Below, piece by piece: positions 51,627 to 60,787 of a stretch of 64,000 bases of DNA. A model generated the notes under the pieces. The model did not search any database, had not been told where the DNA came from, and saw only the letters and a list, made by a program, of their open reading frames with translations. Location: contig CAVPDE010000023.1 in NCBI GenBank assembly GCA_963702565.1, positions 185,241 to 249,240 of the forward strand, read 5' to 3'. A program made the position numbers and the translations under genes. The DNA is from CAVPDE01 sp963702565 (GTDB lineage: Bacteria; Desulfobacterota; DSM-4660; Desulfatiglandales; HGW-15). Every line of letters begins with the position of its first letter. Within the stretch, counting starts at the first letter, position 1.

Positions 51627-52520
51627 ATGGCCGGCATCCGTAAGAGTGAAGCGCTCAAATCCCTTGCCATGGCGTATGCACGCCCCGCAACCCTTGAGGA
51701 AGCAGTCAGGCTCGTTGCCTCCCAGCCGAGGGCGTCAAGAATTCTTGCGGGTGGTACAGACCTTCTTCAGAAGTTTTTCTCAGAGAAAACCCCTGAAGCC
51801 ACCCTTGTCTCTCTGCGCGGGATTGAGGAATTGAGGCGAGTGGAAATGGGGCAGGAGGGACAAGTGTTCATCGGATCCATGGCCACCCACGCAGAGGTTG
51901 CGCTGTCTCCCCTTGTAAAGGAATCCTTCCCGGCGATAGCTAAGGCTTCACGCTGTGTCGGTTCTCCGGCCATCCGAAACAGGGCAACCATCGGAGGAAA
52001 CATCTGCAATGCTTCGCCCTCCGCAGATACGGCTCCTCCTTTGCTGGGCTATAACGCGAAAATCGTGATCACAGGAGCAACCGGAGAGCGAGTGGTCCCT
52101 ATTGAAGATTTCTTTACCGGCCCCTCCACCACTGCTCTCAATCCTGGGGAGATCCTCAAGGGATTTATCCTGATGCCCCCGCGTGGCTGGGTGGCGGATT
52201 ATGAAAAACTGGGTGCTCGAAAAGCCATGGAGATAGCCCTGGTCAATGTCTGCGTTGCCATCCAAAAATATGGAAACGGCTTCTGTTCTGATCTGCGGAT
52301 TGCCCTGGGAGCAGTTGCTCCGACCCCCAGGAGAGCCGAAAAGGCGGAAAGACGCCTAAAAGGGGAAAAGATCACCGCAAAGCTCATCGGCGAGGCAGCC
52401 GAAGCTGCGGCTGAAGAAGCGCGGCCGATTTCAGACCTCCGCGCCTCTGCAACCTACAGGAAAGAGATGGTCCGTTTCCTGGTGAAAAAGCTCCTTTCCG
52501 AACTCGCGGGAGTCCATTAA
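51627..52520 (+). CDS. Xanthine-dehydrogenase-family FAD-binding subunit
   Basis: FAD subunit (CoxM/XdhB type) of 297 residues of a molybdenum hydroxylase: YARPATLEEAVRLVASQP, ILAGGTDLLQ flavin loop, RNRATIGGNICNASPSADTAPPLL. It shuttles electrons from the [2Fe-2S] clusters to an acceptor. The fused iron-sulfur/molybdenum subunit follows after 27 nt. Confidence 0.93.
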   Translation: MAGIRKSEALKSLAMAYARPATLEEAVRLVASQPRASRILAGGTDLLQKFFSEKTPEATLVSLRGIEELRRVEMGQEGQVFIGSMATHAEVALSPLVKESFPAIAKASRCVGSPAIRNRATIGGNICNASPSADTAPPLLGYNAKIVITGATGERVVPIEDFFTGPSTTALNPGEILKGFILMPPRGWVADYEKLGARKAMEIALVNVCVAIQKYGNGFCSDLRIALGAVAPTPRRAEKAERRLKGEKITAKLIGEAAEAAAEEARPISDLRASATYRKEMVRFLVKKLLSELAGVH

Positions 52521-52547
52521 CCTTTTGGAGATGCCTGCTTCAACACG

Positions 52548-55313
52548 ATGAAACTGTCCCTTTTCATCAATGATCGGAAATACTCGCTGGATGTTCCTGC
52601 CCACGAAACTCTGCTGCGCGTTCTCAGGGAGAGGTTAGGCCTGAACGGCACCAAGGAAGGATGCGGGTCCGGTGAATGCGGTGCCTGCATGGTTCTCCTC
52701 GACGGCCGCGCTGTCAATGCCTGTTTGATTTTGGCTGCAGACTGTGACGGCTCAACCATCACGACCGTCGAAGGCCTGGCTCCCGATCATCAGCATCTGC
52801 ATCCGCTCCAGGAATCCTTTGTTCGACGAGGCGCTGTTCAATGCGGCTATTGCTCGCCGGGCATGCTGATCGCGGCCAAGGCCTTGCTGGATGGCAACCC
52901 CAACCCCACGCGCCAGGAGATCAGGGAGGCCATCTCAGGGAACTTGTGCCGGTGCACCGGGTACAAGAGGATCGTGGATGCGATTGAAGCTGTCGCGCGG
53001 CACAGTCCGTTCCCGCCAGTTGAAGCCCAGTCCAATATCGGGAAGAGCGTCGTTCGATCGGATGCAATTGACCATGTCCGAGGGGTGTCGTTGTTCGGCG
53101 CAGACATCTCGAGACCCAACATGGTCTTCGGCAAGATTCTCAGGAGCAAGTATGCCCATGCGCGAATCAGGAAAATCGATACCGCGGAGGCGGAGAACCT
53201 TGAAGGGGTCCTTACTGTGGTCACAGGCCGCGAGCTTGACCAGGGACATTTTGGCGTGGATATCAAGGATCGAGTGGTCTTTGGGACGGATAAGGTGCTC
53301 TACAGAGGAGACGCCGTGGCAGCGGTGGCTGCCCTGAAAGAGGAAATTGCCAGCCGAGCCCTCGATCTTATCAAGGTCGAATATGAACCGCTTCAGCCGG
53401 TTTTTGACGTCGTGGAAGCCATGGCCCCGGATGCCCCAGTGATCCATGAAGGCCTTGACGCCTATGAGAGGAATTTCGACACGGAGCAAAAGGGAAACAT
53501 CTGCACGGTGGCCACCGTCAAAGTGGGAGACATAGAAAAGGGTTTCGCCGAATCAGATTTCATTCTGGAAGATCACTTCACCACAGAGATACAGCATCAG
53601 GCGAGCATCGAAACGCATGCGGCCGTGGCTGAGGTCGATGCGCACGGCCGAATCACGGTCTGGTCGACGACGCAGAAACCTTTTGCCATGAGACGCTACC
53701 TGTCTCAAGGCCTCAGAATTCCCATCAGCTCGATCCGGGTCATAGCCACCAGGATAGGAGGGGGGTTTGGAGGGAAGCTGGAGTTGATCGTGGAGCCTTA
53801 CTGCGTTGTCCTTGCGAGGAAGTGCGGGAGGCCCGTCAGGATAGTCTACTCCCGGGCCGAAGAGTTCCTGTCCACAACCCCTCGACACGGGACCCGTTTC
53901 TGGGTGAAATCCGGAGTGAAGAAAGACGGAACCCTGGTGGCGCGAAAGGTGAAGCTGGTTTACGATACAGGCGCTTACTCGGGAAACGGCCCGACAGCGG
54001 TAACGCTCTCCTGCAACCTTGTGGTCGGGTTGTACCGTATTCCCAACCAATGGGTCGAAGGCTACTGTGTATATACCAACAAGATGAATTGCGGGAGCAT
54101 GAGAGGCCCTTCAGCACCGCAGACCACCTTTGCCCTTGAGTCCCACATGGATGACCTGGCGAGGGTCATAGGGATGGATCCTTTGGACTTTCGGCTGAAA
54201 AACCTTCTTGAACAAGGAGAGAAGACAGGTGTCGGCCAGACTCTTGTCGATGTGGATTACAAGAAAGTCGTGAGGGAGGCGGCAGACGCCATCGGATGGA
54301 GAAAGATCACAACAGACAAAAACGTCGGCAAAGGGATGGCGTGCGTCTTCTGGTTGAGCGGGGGATGGTCGACTTCTGCAACAGTTAAGATCAATGAGGA
54401 CGGCACGGTCAGCCTGATCACGGGCGCGGTGGATATGGGGACGGGGTATCTTTACACGAGCGTTCCGCAGATCGTTGCAGAGGAACTCGGGCTTCGGGCG
54501 GAAGAGATTCATCTTGTTCAAGGGGATACGGACGAAACAACCTATGATCATGGAACGGGAGGAAGCCGCGGTGCATTCACGGTCGGCAGGGTGGCTCAGG
54601 TGGCTGCGCAGAGAGCCAGGGAAGAGCTTCTCCGAGAGGCGGCGGAGCGGTTGGGCGAAGACACCGATGCCCTTGAAACAAGAGATGGATGGATTTTCAT
54701 GAAAAACCATCCCCAGAGGAGAGTGAGTTTTGCCGAGATCTCTTATGATCGCCACATCAAGAGAGGGGGCCCGGTTGTGGGCACGGCTTATCTCCTGCCG
54801 GAAATGGACGACATTGATGAAACCCGCGTTAAGGGGCTGACCTTCTCAGCCTTTAGAGGGAACACGATCGGATGCCATGCGGCCGTCGTGCAGGTGGTTC
54901 CGGAAACAGGGCATGTGGAGATCAAGAAATATGTGGCGGCCCACGATGTTGGACGGGCCATCAACCCCAAGGCCGTGAAAAGCCAGATCGAGGGAGGCGT
55001 GGGCATGGGAGTCGGGTTTGCCCTTCTGGAAAGGGTGATGATCGGGAAAGAAGGGCAGGTCCTGAACCCTGATTTCCGCGATTACAAATTGCCCACCTCG
55101 CTGGATGTCCCTGAGACAGAGGCCATTATTGTGGAGATTCCGGCCGGCGCAGGTCCTTACGGAGCGAAAGGTGTGGGAGAACCGACCATGGCTCCGCCTG
55201 CCGCGGTCATTGCGAATGCGATTTGTGATGCGGTAGGGGTGAGGATGCGCAGCACCCCCATGACCCCTGAGAATGTTTTCGGGGAAATCTCAAGAAAAGG
55301 CAAGCGCAAGTGA
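52548..55313 (+). CDS. Molybdenum hydroxylase, fused [2Fe-2S] and molybdopterin subunit
   Basis: Protein of 921 residues, a fusion of the small and large subunits of xanthine-dehydrogenase-family enzymes. Residues 1-155 hold the [2Fe-2S] ligands (CGSGECGACMVLLDGRAVNAC and CGYCSPGM ... CRCTGY). The rest is the molybdopterin part with GGGFGGK, RGPSAPQTTFALESHMDD and the catalytic glutamate in GAKGVGEPTM. Such enzymes hydroxylate aromatic heterocycles, aldehydes or purines. With the TRAP genes it probably oxidises an imported acid such as nicotinate-type or aryl compounds; the substrate cannot be fixed from sequence. Confidence 0.92.
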   Translation: MKLSLFINDRKYSLDVPAHETLLRVLRERLGLNGTKEGCGSGECGACMVLLDGRAVNACLILAADCDGSTITTVEGLAPDHQHLHPLQESFVRRGAVQCGYCSPGMLIAAKALLDGNPNPTRQEIREAISGNLCRCTGYKRIVDAIEAVARHSPFPPVEAQSNIGKSVVRSDAIDHVRGVSLFGADISRPNMVFGKILRSKYAHARIRKIDTAEAENLEGVLTVVTGRELDQGHFGVDIKDRVVFGTDKVLYRGDAVAAVAALKEEIASRALDLIKVEYEPLQPVFDVVEAMAPDAPVIHEGLDAYERNFDTEQKGNICTVATVKVGDIEKGFAESDFILEDHFTTEIQHQASIETHAAVAEVDAHGRITVWSTTQKPFAMRRYLSQGLRIPISSIRVIATRIGGGFGGKLELIVEPYCVVLARKCGRPVRIVYSRAEEFLSTTPRHGTRFWVKSGVKKDGTLVARKVKLVYDTGAYSGNGPTAVTLSCNLVVGLYRIPNQWVEGYCVYTNKMNCGSMRGPSAPQTTFALESHMDDLARVIGMDPLDFRLKNLLEQGEKTGVGQTLVDVDYKKVVREAADAIGWRKITTDKNVGKGMACVFWLSGGWSTSATVKINEDGTVSLITGAVDMGTGYLYTSVPQIVAEELGLRAEEIHLVQGDTDETTYDHGTGGSRGAFTVGRVAQVAAQRAREELLREAAERLGEDTDALETRDGWIFMKNHPQRRVSFAEISYDRHIKRGGPVVGTAYLLPEMDDIDETRVKGLTFSAFRGNTIGCHAAVVQVVPETGHVEIKKYVAAHDVGRAINPKAVKSQIEGGVGMGVGFALLERVMIGKEGQVLNPDFRDYKLPTSLDVPETEAIIVEIPAGAGPYGAKGVGEPTMAPPAAVIANAICDAVGVRMRSTPMTPENVFGEISRKGKRK

Positions 55314-55429
55314 GGAACCGCACCTGCATCGAGTTCGTTCAAAGAGTCGTAAGATTGGTGGGAGCTTCCGGATGTCAGTCCTGAAAGGTGCAGCTTGTCA
55401 ATGCGCTTTGTTGAGTCTATACTGTGCTG

Positions 55430-56221
55430 ATGTCGGATTGGATTGCAATAGTCATCCTCGGGATCATAGAGGGGATCACCGAGTTCCTGCCCATCTCCTC
55501 CACCGCCCACCTGCTCATCTTTGAGAACTGGCTGCCGCGGCAGACGGATCTGTTCAACATTGTCATCCAGAGTGGAGCGGTCCTTGCGGTGCTACCGCTT
55601 TTCCCTGAGCGCCTGCATCAGTTCGTCTTCCAGTGGCGCGAGAAGGCTACCCAGGACTATGGGTTGAAAATCCTTTTGGCCGTAGTCATCACAGGCATCG
55701 GCGGTTTGCTCCTGGACAAGGCTGGGTTCAAACTGCCCGAAAGGCTGTGGCCGGTTGCCTGGGCAATGCTCATAGGCGGGATCGGGTTTCTGGTGATCGA
55801 GCGATGGTTAAGCGGCCGCAACCCCCAGGGTCCGGTGACCTGGTCTATCGCAGTGGTTGTCGGTATCGGTCAGTTGATTGCCGCGGTGTTTCCAGGCACC
55901 TCGCGTTCGGGCGCGACAATCCTCCTCATGCTGATGCTCGGCCTGAGCAGGCCGGCAGCGACGGAGTTTTCCTTTCTCGTCGGGATTCCCACGATGCTCG
56001 CTGCAGGCGGGCTCAAGATTTTTCAAGCGCTCCGCCATCCGGCCGCCGGGGGTGCCCCTGAGCAGTGGGACATGGTGCTTCTCGGCTTCATCGTCTCCGC
56101 AGTGGTTTCCTTTGTCGCTGTGAGATGGCTGCTGCGCTACATCCAGACCCACACCTTCATTGTCTTCGGCTGGTACCGCATCGTGCTCGCGGCAGTGCTT
56201 TTTATCCTTTTGCTCATCTAG
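55430..56221 (+). CDS. uppP: Undecaprenyl-diphosphatase (BacA/UppP)
   Basis: Membrane enzyme of about 263 residues that dephosphorylates undecaprenyl diphosphate to recycle the lipid carrier for cell-wall synthesis. Motifs are EGITEFLPISSTAHL near the N-terminus and PGTSRSGATI in the second half. ATG 55430 is taken; a GTG at 55424 would add two residues. Separated by 116 bp from the hydroxylase gene. Confidence 0.95.
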   Translation: MSDWIAIVILGIIEGITEFLPISSTAHLLIFENWLPRQTDLFNIVIQSGAVLAVLPLFPERLHQFVFQWREKATQDYGLKILLAVVITGIGGLLLDKAGFKLPERLWPVAWAMLIGGIGFLVIERWLSGRNPQGPVTWSIAVVVGIGQLIAAVFPGTSRSGATILLMLMLGLSRPAATEFSFLVGIPTMLAAGGLKIFQALRHPAAGGAPEQWDMVLLGFIVSAVVSFVAVRWLLRYIQTHTFIVFGWYRIVLAAVLFILLLI

Positions 56222-57330
56222 CTTTAAGAATGCTCAACGAAACGCAGCACCTCGCCTCCTCCTGCCTCTCAGACAACCTGTATGATGCTGTCAATTAACA
56301 TTTGGTATACTTGAATTTGGCTCGCCCAAAAAACGATCGATTACCGATCCAATACTTCAATGAGTGAGGTTCCAAGGATTGGTGGATTCCGGCGATCCAT
56401 CCGGAGAGCAGCATAGGGTATCTATTCTGGACTTCAAAATCCCCCCGGGTTGCTTTGAGATACCATGGGTATCGTTGAACACTTGCTAGCAAAACGTCTG
56501 AGGAATCAAATCGCAGTTCGCATTTGATTGCGCCGGGCGACGTGTTATACCTGTCAGGCCTTGAGATAATCAACCTTACCCCATTGCTTTTTTATGATTC
56601 CTGCTTAAATTAGAAACGGATTGAGTGCCATCCAACTTCATCACCCACGAAATGACCTTGTTATGCCTTGTAGTGTCCGAAAGTCATAATCAAGAAAAAG
56701 GGAGTTTGAGGCCTGGCGCTTAACAGGTTTCTAAAGGTGCGCGTGCATCTTTTCTGCCGGTCATCCTCAAATAGAACTGAAAAAAGAGTTGCACCGGAGA
56801 GAATAACGGCATCCTCGGAAGCCGGGAACCAAAAGGTCCCGTTGTCTTGTCAATCATCAGCCTCACCCTATAACTGCCAGATATTAATTTAACAATCACC
56901 ACGGGCTTAACATCGAAGGGACAGGTTCTCGCTTCTCCATATACTTGAATCCCACGAGAGGCCCTTCGCAGAGGGAAACTACTAATTGAAATTCCTTAAC
57001 CAAGCTCCCGACTGGACACGGACGTTCTATCGGGAGTTTGAGACCTTCCGTCGAAAAAGAGATTTTTTCACAGCAGACCAGGGGTGCAGCAAGCGGCTAT
57101 TCCTTCGCTTTTTTCTTTTCAGTTTCTTGGGATCGCTTACCCTCTCATTATATCCTCGTCTTTTGACGTCAATCTAAAATCTATACAAAACGTGATTTAA
57201 CCGATGTAGCAGTGTTTCCACGAGTAACCCTTTAAAAAGAACAGGTTTTCATTTTCGGAATTAGCTTCTGTTATTGGTAGGTTGGGGTCTCACAGGATTA
57301 ACCTTCTTAGGTTTAAGGGAGAACACTACG
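56222..57330. other. 1.1-kb gene-poor region
   Basis: No gene is supported here. Short frames (for example 56295-56573 minus and 56986-57177 plus) lack a convincing ribosome site or recognisable domain. The stretch is more AT-rich than the flanking operons. No tRNA, riboswitch or transposase remnant was recognised. It marks the boundary between the ordinary gene-dense region and the chaperone/glucan-synthase region with many frame lesions. Confidence 0.55.
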
Positions 57331-57681
57331 ATGAAGAAAGAATACATCAGACCGTTTCTGTGGGGCAGCGCGGTCGGCGCGATTGTGCTCCTTATCGTCA
57401 TTTTCTCTGCCGGATGGGTAGTGACCAGCGGCTCTGCTCAGATTACGGCGAAAGCAATGGTCACCAGTGCCGTCATGGAGCGCCTGGCGCCGATTTCCAT
57501 CGCACAGTTTATGGAAGATCCAAATAAGGAAACAAAGCTTATTGATCTGAAGAAACTGGACTACTGGAAGAGGGGGGAGTTCGTTCAAAACCAGGGCTGG
57601 GCGACAATGCCCGGGGAAAAGGCAGCTGACAGCGGACTTGCCGACGAGTGTGCCAGACGTCTCGTGGAACTCAAAATGTAG
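57331..57681 (+). CDS. Conserved single-span membrane protein, function unknown
   Basis: Protein of 116 residues with an N-terminal membrane helix (PFLWGSAVGAIVLLIVIFSAGWVV) and a periplasm-facing domain with conserved-looking blocks (AVMERLAPISIAQFMEDPN, NQGWATMPGEKAADS, ADECARRLVEL). It resembles a widespread family of proteobacterial proteins without known function. ATG 57331 follows AGGGAGAAC; the frame opens earlier at 57274 but without a ribosome site. Confidence 0.8.
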   Translation: MKKEYIRPFLWGSAVGAIVLLIVIFSAGWVVTSGSAQITAKAMVTSAVMERLAPISIAQFMEDPNKETKLIDLKKLDYWKRGEFVQNQGWATMPGEKAADSGLADECARRLVELKM

Positions 57682-57890
57682 GGACGGCTCCAAACCAAGA
57701 ACTGACGGGCGGAGGCCGGCCACTGGCTAAGTATCGTCCTCTCTCAACCGAGAGCCCGTCGCGTTCCCGAAAAGATTGAATAGTCCGTTACCAATCGGGC
57801 AGATAACTGGTTTTGGAGTTTGGGTACATCCTGCTTGGTCTATAACAGGAGGTCAAGCTTATCTGATTAGAAAAGAAAGGTGGGTTTACC

Positions 57891-58070
57891 ATGGAGATTT
57901 TGAATTTTATCATCGCTATTGTGGCGTTGGTCATTGCAGTTTTGGCCTTCCAACGGACTGGTGGGACTAAAGATCTGAGAAAAAGCACAGCCGAGCTTCT
58001 GGCGAAAATGGAAAAAAAGATACGAGAAGAAGAAGCAGCTAAAGTGGACAAGGAAAAAACACAACAGTAA
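57891..58070 (+). CDS. Small membrane protein with charged C-terminus
   Basis: ORF of 59 residues. ATG 57891 follows AAAGGTGG. The N-terminal 22 residues (EILNFIIAIVALVIAVLAF) form a membrane helix; the rest is rich in Lys/Glu (about 25-59) and should form a charged helix or coiled coil. It sits 57 nt before groES and may be cotranscribed with it. Function unknown. Confidence 0.7.
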   Translation: MEILNFIIAIVALVIAVLAFQRTGGTKDLRKSTAELLAKMEKKIREEEAAKVDKEKTQQ

Positions 58071-58127
58071 GCAATGTCAAAGAGCATAGGTTTTTTCTTA
58101 AAATCATTTCGAAAGGGGTTTGACTAA

Positions 58128-58418
58128 ATGAAAATCAGACCATTGAACGACAGGGTGCTTGTTGTAAGAATTGAGGAGAAGGAGAAGACCAGTGGTGGGA
58201 TTATCATCCCAGACACGGCAAAGGAAAAACCACAAGAGGGGAAAGTGGTGGCCGTTGGTCCCGGGAAATGGGATGAAAACGGGAAACGGATCCCCCTGGA
58301 TGTCAAAAAGGATGATCGCGTAATTTTCGGCAAATATACCGGCAATGAAATAACGATCGAAGGGGTAGAACATCTCATTATGAGAGAGGACGATATCCTG
58401 GGTATCATAGGAAAGTGA
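58128..58418 (+). CDS. groES: GroES co-chaperonin
   Basis: Protein of 96 residues, the lid of the GroEL chamber: MKIRPLNDRVLVVRIEEKEKTSGGIIIPDTAKEKPQEGKVVAVGPG and KYTGNEITIEGVEHLIMREDDILGII, including the mobile loop. It is followed by groEL after 19 nt with GAAGGAGG. No CIRCE element or heat-shock promoter was recognised upstream. Confidence 0.97.
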   Translation: MKIRPLNDRVLVVRIEEKEKTSGGIIIPDTAKEKPQEGKVVAVGPGKWDENGKRIPLDVKKDDRVIFGKYTGNEITIEGVEHLIMREDDILGIIGK

Positions 58419-58437
58419 TTGAAGGAGGTCTCAAGCA

Positions 58438-60130
58438 ATGGCAGCAAAAGACATTAAATATGGTGCAAAGGCCAGAGAGAAGATGATGAGAGGTGTGGAC
58501 ATCCTGGCCGACGCGGTGAAGATAACTCTTGGACCAAAAAGGGCGGAATGTCCTTATTGAGAAATCCTGGGGATCCCCCAAGATCAGCAAGGATGGGGTG
58601 ACTGTTGCCAAGGAGATTGAACTGGAAGACAAGTTTGAAAACATGGGCGCCCAAATGGTCAAGGAGGTGGCTTCCAAAACATCCGATGTTGCCGGAGATG
58701 GAACCACGACGGCGACCATCCTGGCACAGGCCATCTATCGTGAGGGGGCCAAGCTGGTGGCGGCGGGGGGCAACCCTATGTCGATCAAACGGGGCATTGA
58801 AAAGGCTGTTGACCTGGTGGTTGAAGAGCTGAAAAAGATCTCCAAACCCACGAAGGAGAGAAAGGAGATCGCCCAAGTGGGCACCATTTCGGCAAACAAC
58901 GACAGCACCATCGGTGACATTATCGCCGAGGCCATGGAAAAGGTGGGCAAGGAGGGTGTGATTACCGTAGAGGAAGCCAAAGTCATGGAAACAACTCTTA
59001 AGGTCGTTGAAGGGATGCAATTTGACCGCGGTTACCTGAGCCCGTACTTTGTCACTGTGCCCGAGAAGATGGAGGTTCACCTGGAGGAGCCCTATATCCT
59101 ATTGAATGAAAAAAAGATCAGTATGATGAAAGACCTCCTTCCCATTTTGGAGCAGATTGCAAAAAACGGCAAACCCCTGCTGATGATTGCAGAGGACGTG
59201 GAAGGGGAGGCCCTCGCTACTCTGGTGGTCAATAAGCTCAGGGGGACCTTGCAATGTGCGGCTGTTAAGGCCCCAGGCTTTGGGGATAGGCGAAAGGAAA
59301 TGCTGGAAGACATCGCCATCCTGACAGGGGGCCGGGTAATCAGTGAGGACCTTGGTGTCAAACTGGAAACGATAACCCTGAAAGACCTGGGTACTGCCAA
59401 ACGCATTACTGTGGACAAGGATAACACAACGATCATTGACGGGGGTGGCAACCGCAAGACGCTGGAGGGACGTGTGAAACAGATCAGGGCTCAAATCGAA
59501 GAGACGACCAGCGACTATGACCGGGAAAAACTTCAGGAACGCCTGGCAAAACTGATTGGGGGCGTGGCCGTTATCAGTGTTGGAGCTGCCACTGAAACTG
59601 AAATGAAGGAGAAAAAGGACAGGGTTGAAGACGCCCTCAATGCGACTCGCGCAGCCGTAGAGGAGGGCATTGTCGCCGGTGGCGGAGTTGCCTATATGCG
59701 TGCCCTGAAGGTCCTTAAGAAGGCGCAGTTCCCGGGCGAAGAGCAACTTGGGGCTAACCTCATTAAACGTGCCCTTGAAGAGCCTATGAGGCAGATTGCC
59801 AACAATGCCGGTTTTGAGGGATCTGTGGTGGTTCAGCACGTTATGGAAGGTGAAGGGAGCTTTGGATTCAATGCCGAAACAGGGACTTATGAAGATCTTA
59901 TGAAGTCCGGTATTGTGGATCCGACTAAGGTCACGCGTTTTGCGCTGCAAAATGCTGCATCTGTGGCCGGCCTTCTTATGACCACAGAGGCGATGGTTGC
60001 TGAAAAACCCAAAAAAGAGAAACCCTCGGCGCCCGCTATGTCGCCAGAGGACATCATTAGTGCATTGATTCAGGAAAATACAAATGCTCAAGAGAACAGG
60101 GGATCAAATGAATGTTCTGGAACTTGCTGA
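58438..60130 (+). pseudogene. groEL: GroEL chaperonin, frameshifted near the N-terminus
   Basis: 60-kDa chaperonin that folds proteins with GroES. Translation from ATG 58438 gives 34 normal residues (ADAVKITLGPK) and then goes out of frame at an A5 tract (58536-58540); removing one A restores GRNVLIEKSWGSPKISKDGVTVAKEIEL and an open frame to 60130. The body is otherwise intact (GDGTTTATIL, VEEGIVAGGGVAYMRALK). The C-terminus is also unusual: the Gly/Met-rich GGM tail is replaced by SPEDIISALIQENTNAQE and a Cys-containing end. A one-base homopolymer change could be a sequencing error, so the gene may be functional. Confidence 0.88.
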
Positions 60131-60555
60131 ACAAGCAAAGAGGCGAAACATAATCGACATGGCCGTTGGCTTTGCCGGCATGATGCCATTGTTTCAGGAA
60201 CGTTCAGCCGATCTCATCAAGAGAAACTGGCAGAAACCTTTGAAGGTCTTGAGCGAATCGGTTCGGATGAAGAGTTCAATAAGATGCACAAAGCCTTCTG
60301 CCGATGGTTTGTCAAAGCCATCAAGTTGGCGAAGACCGAGGAGCCTTCATCATACGGTCATGCTCCAAAGGTACTCGATCTCGCTTTAAAGATCTACGTT
60401 ACTACTGCAAAATGCTGAGTCCTGCGAAGGCGGAGTTGCTAACGCCAAGGTTAAATGGGGTCATTGACACGCCAATCCTTCGCCATCTTTTCAAGAGACT
60501 GGAGGGCATTTACGGGAAGCCGTCTCCACCCCATTATTATGGACGATCAAGATGA
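60108..60555 (+). pseudogene. Small unknown gene after groEL, broken by two frameshifts
   Basis: A protein of about 148 residues can be rebuilt across three frames: frame A from ATG 60108 (MNVLELAEQAKRRNIIDMAV), frame B near 60215-60400 (EKLAETFEGLERIGSDEEF ... KVLDLALKIYV) and frame C to the stop at 60555 (YYCKMLSPAKAELLTPRLNG). The second break looks like loss of one T before TACTAC near 60400. No family is recognised; the protein is soluble and largely helical. The start overlaps the end of groEL, and the last frame's TGA overlaps the next ATG (ATGA), so an intact operon gene existed here. Confidence 0.65.
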
Positions 60556-60677
60556 TAAACCAGGAAGATTATGATTTGTTACAGAAAGCACTTCGCCAGG
60601 AAAATAGAGACTCCTTTGATGATAGGATATCACCTGTTCAATATGATGACATTATGGGGCCACGCCTGAATCATTGA
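60552..60677 (+). CDS. 41-aa ORF coupled to the broken gene
   Basis: ORF of 41 residues starting MINQEDYDLLQKALRQENRD, acidic and hydrophilic, with its ATG overlapping the preceding TGA (ATGA). No family is recognised. Coupling and codon pattern suggest a real small gene, but it may also be a remnant. Confidence 0.4.
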   Translation: MINQEDYDLLQKALRQENRDSFDDRISPVQYDDIMGPRLNH

Positions 60678-60787
60678 AGGCATCGTCTTATAGTGCGCAA
60701 GGATCTCCGCCTTTGCATACGCCCTCTGGATGATATTCCACACCGTTTTCCACCCGGCATGAATGGACGGAATTCAAACTCTCAGGG

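Noticed and set aside
56295..56573. 92-codon minus-strand frame in the gene-poor region
   Set aside because: No ribosome site, no recognisable domain and unlikely composition; left uncalled.
58529..60130. groEL as an intact gene starting at TTG 58529
   Set aside because: That start would delete the conserved first 34 residues, which are present in another frame after a proper ribosome site at 58420-58427; a frameshift explains the data better.
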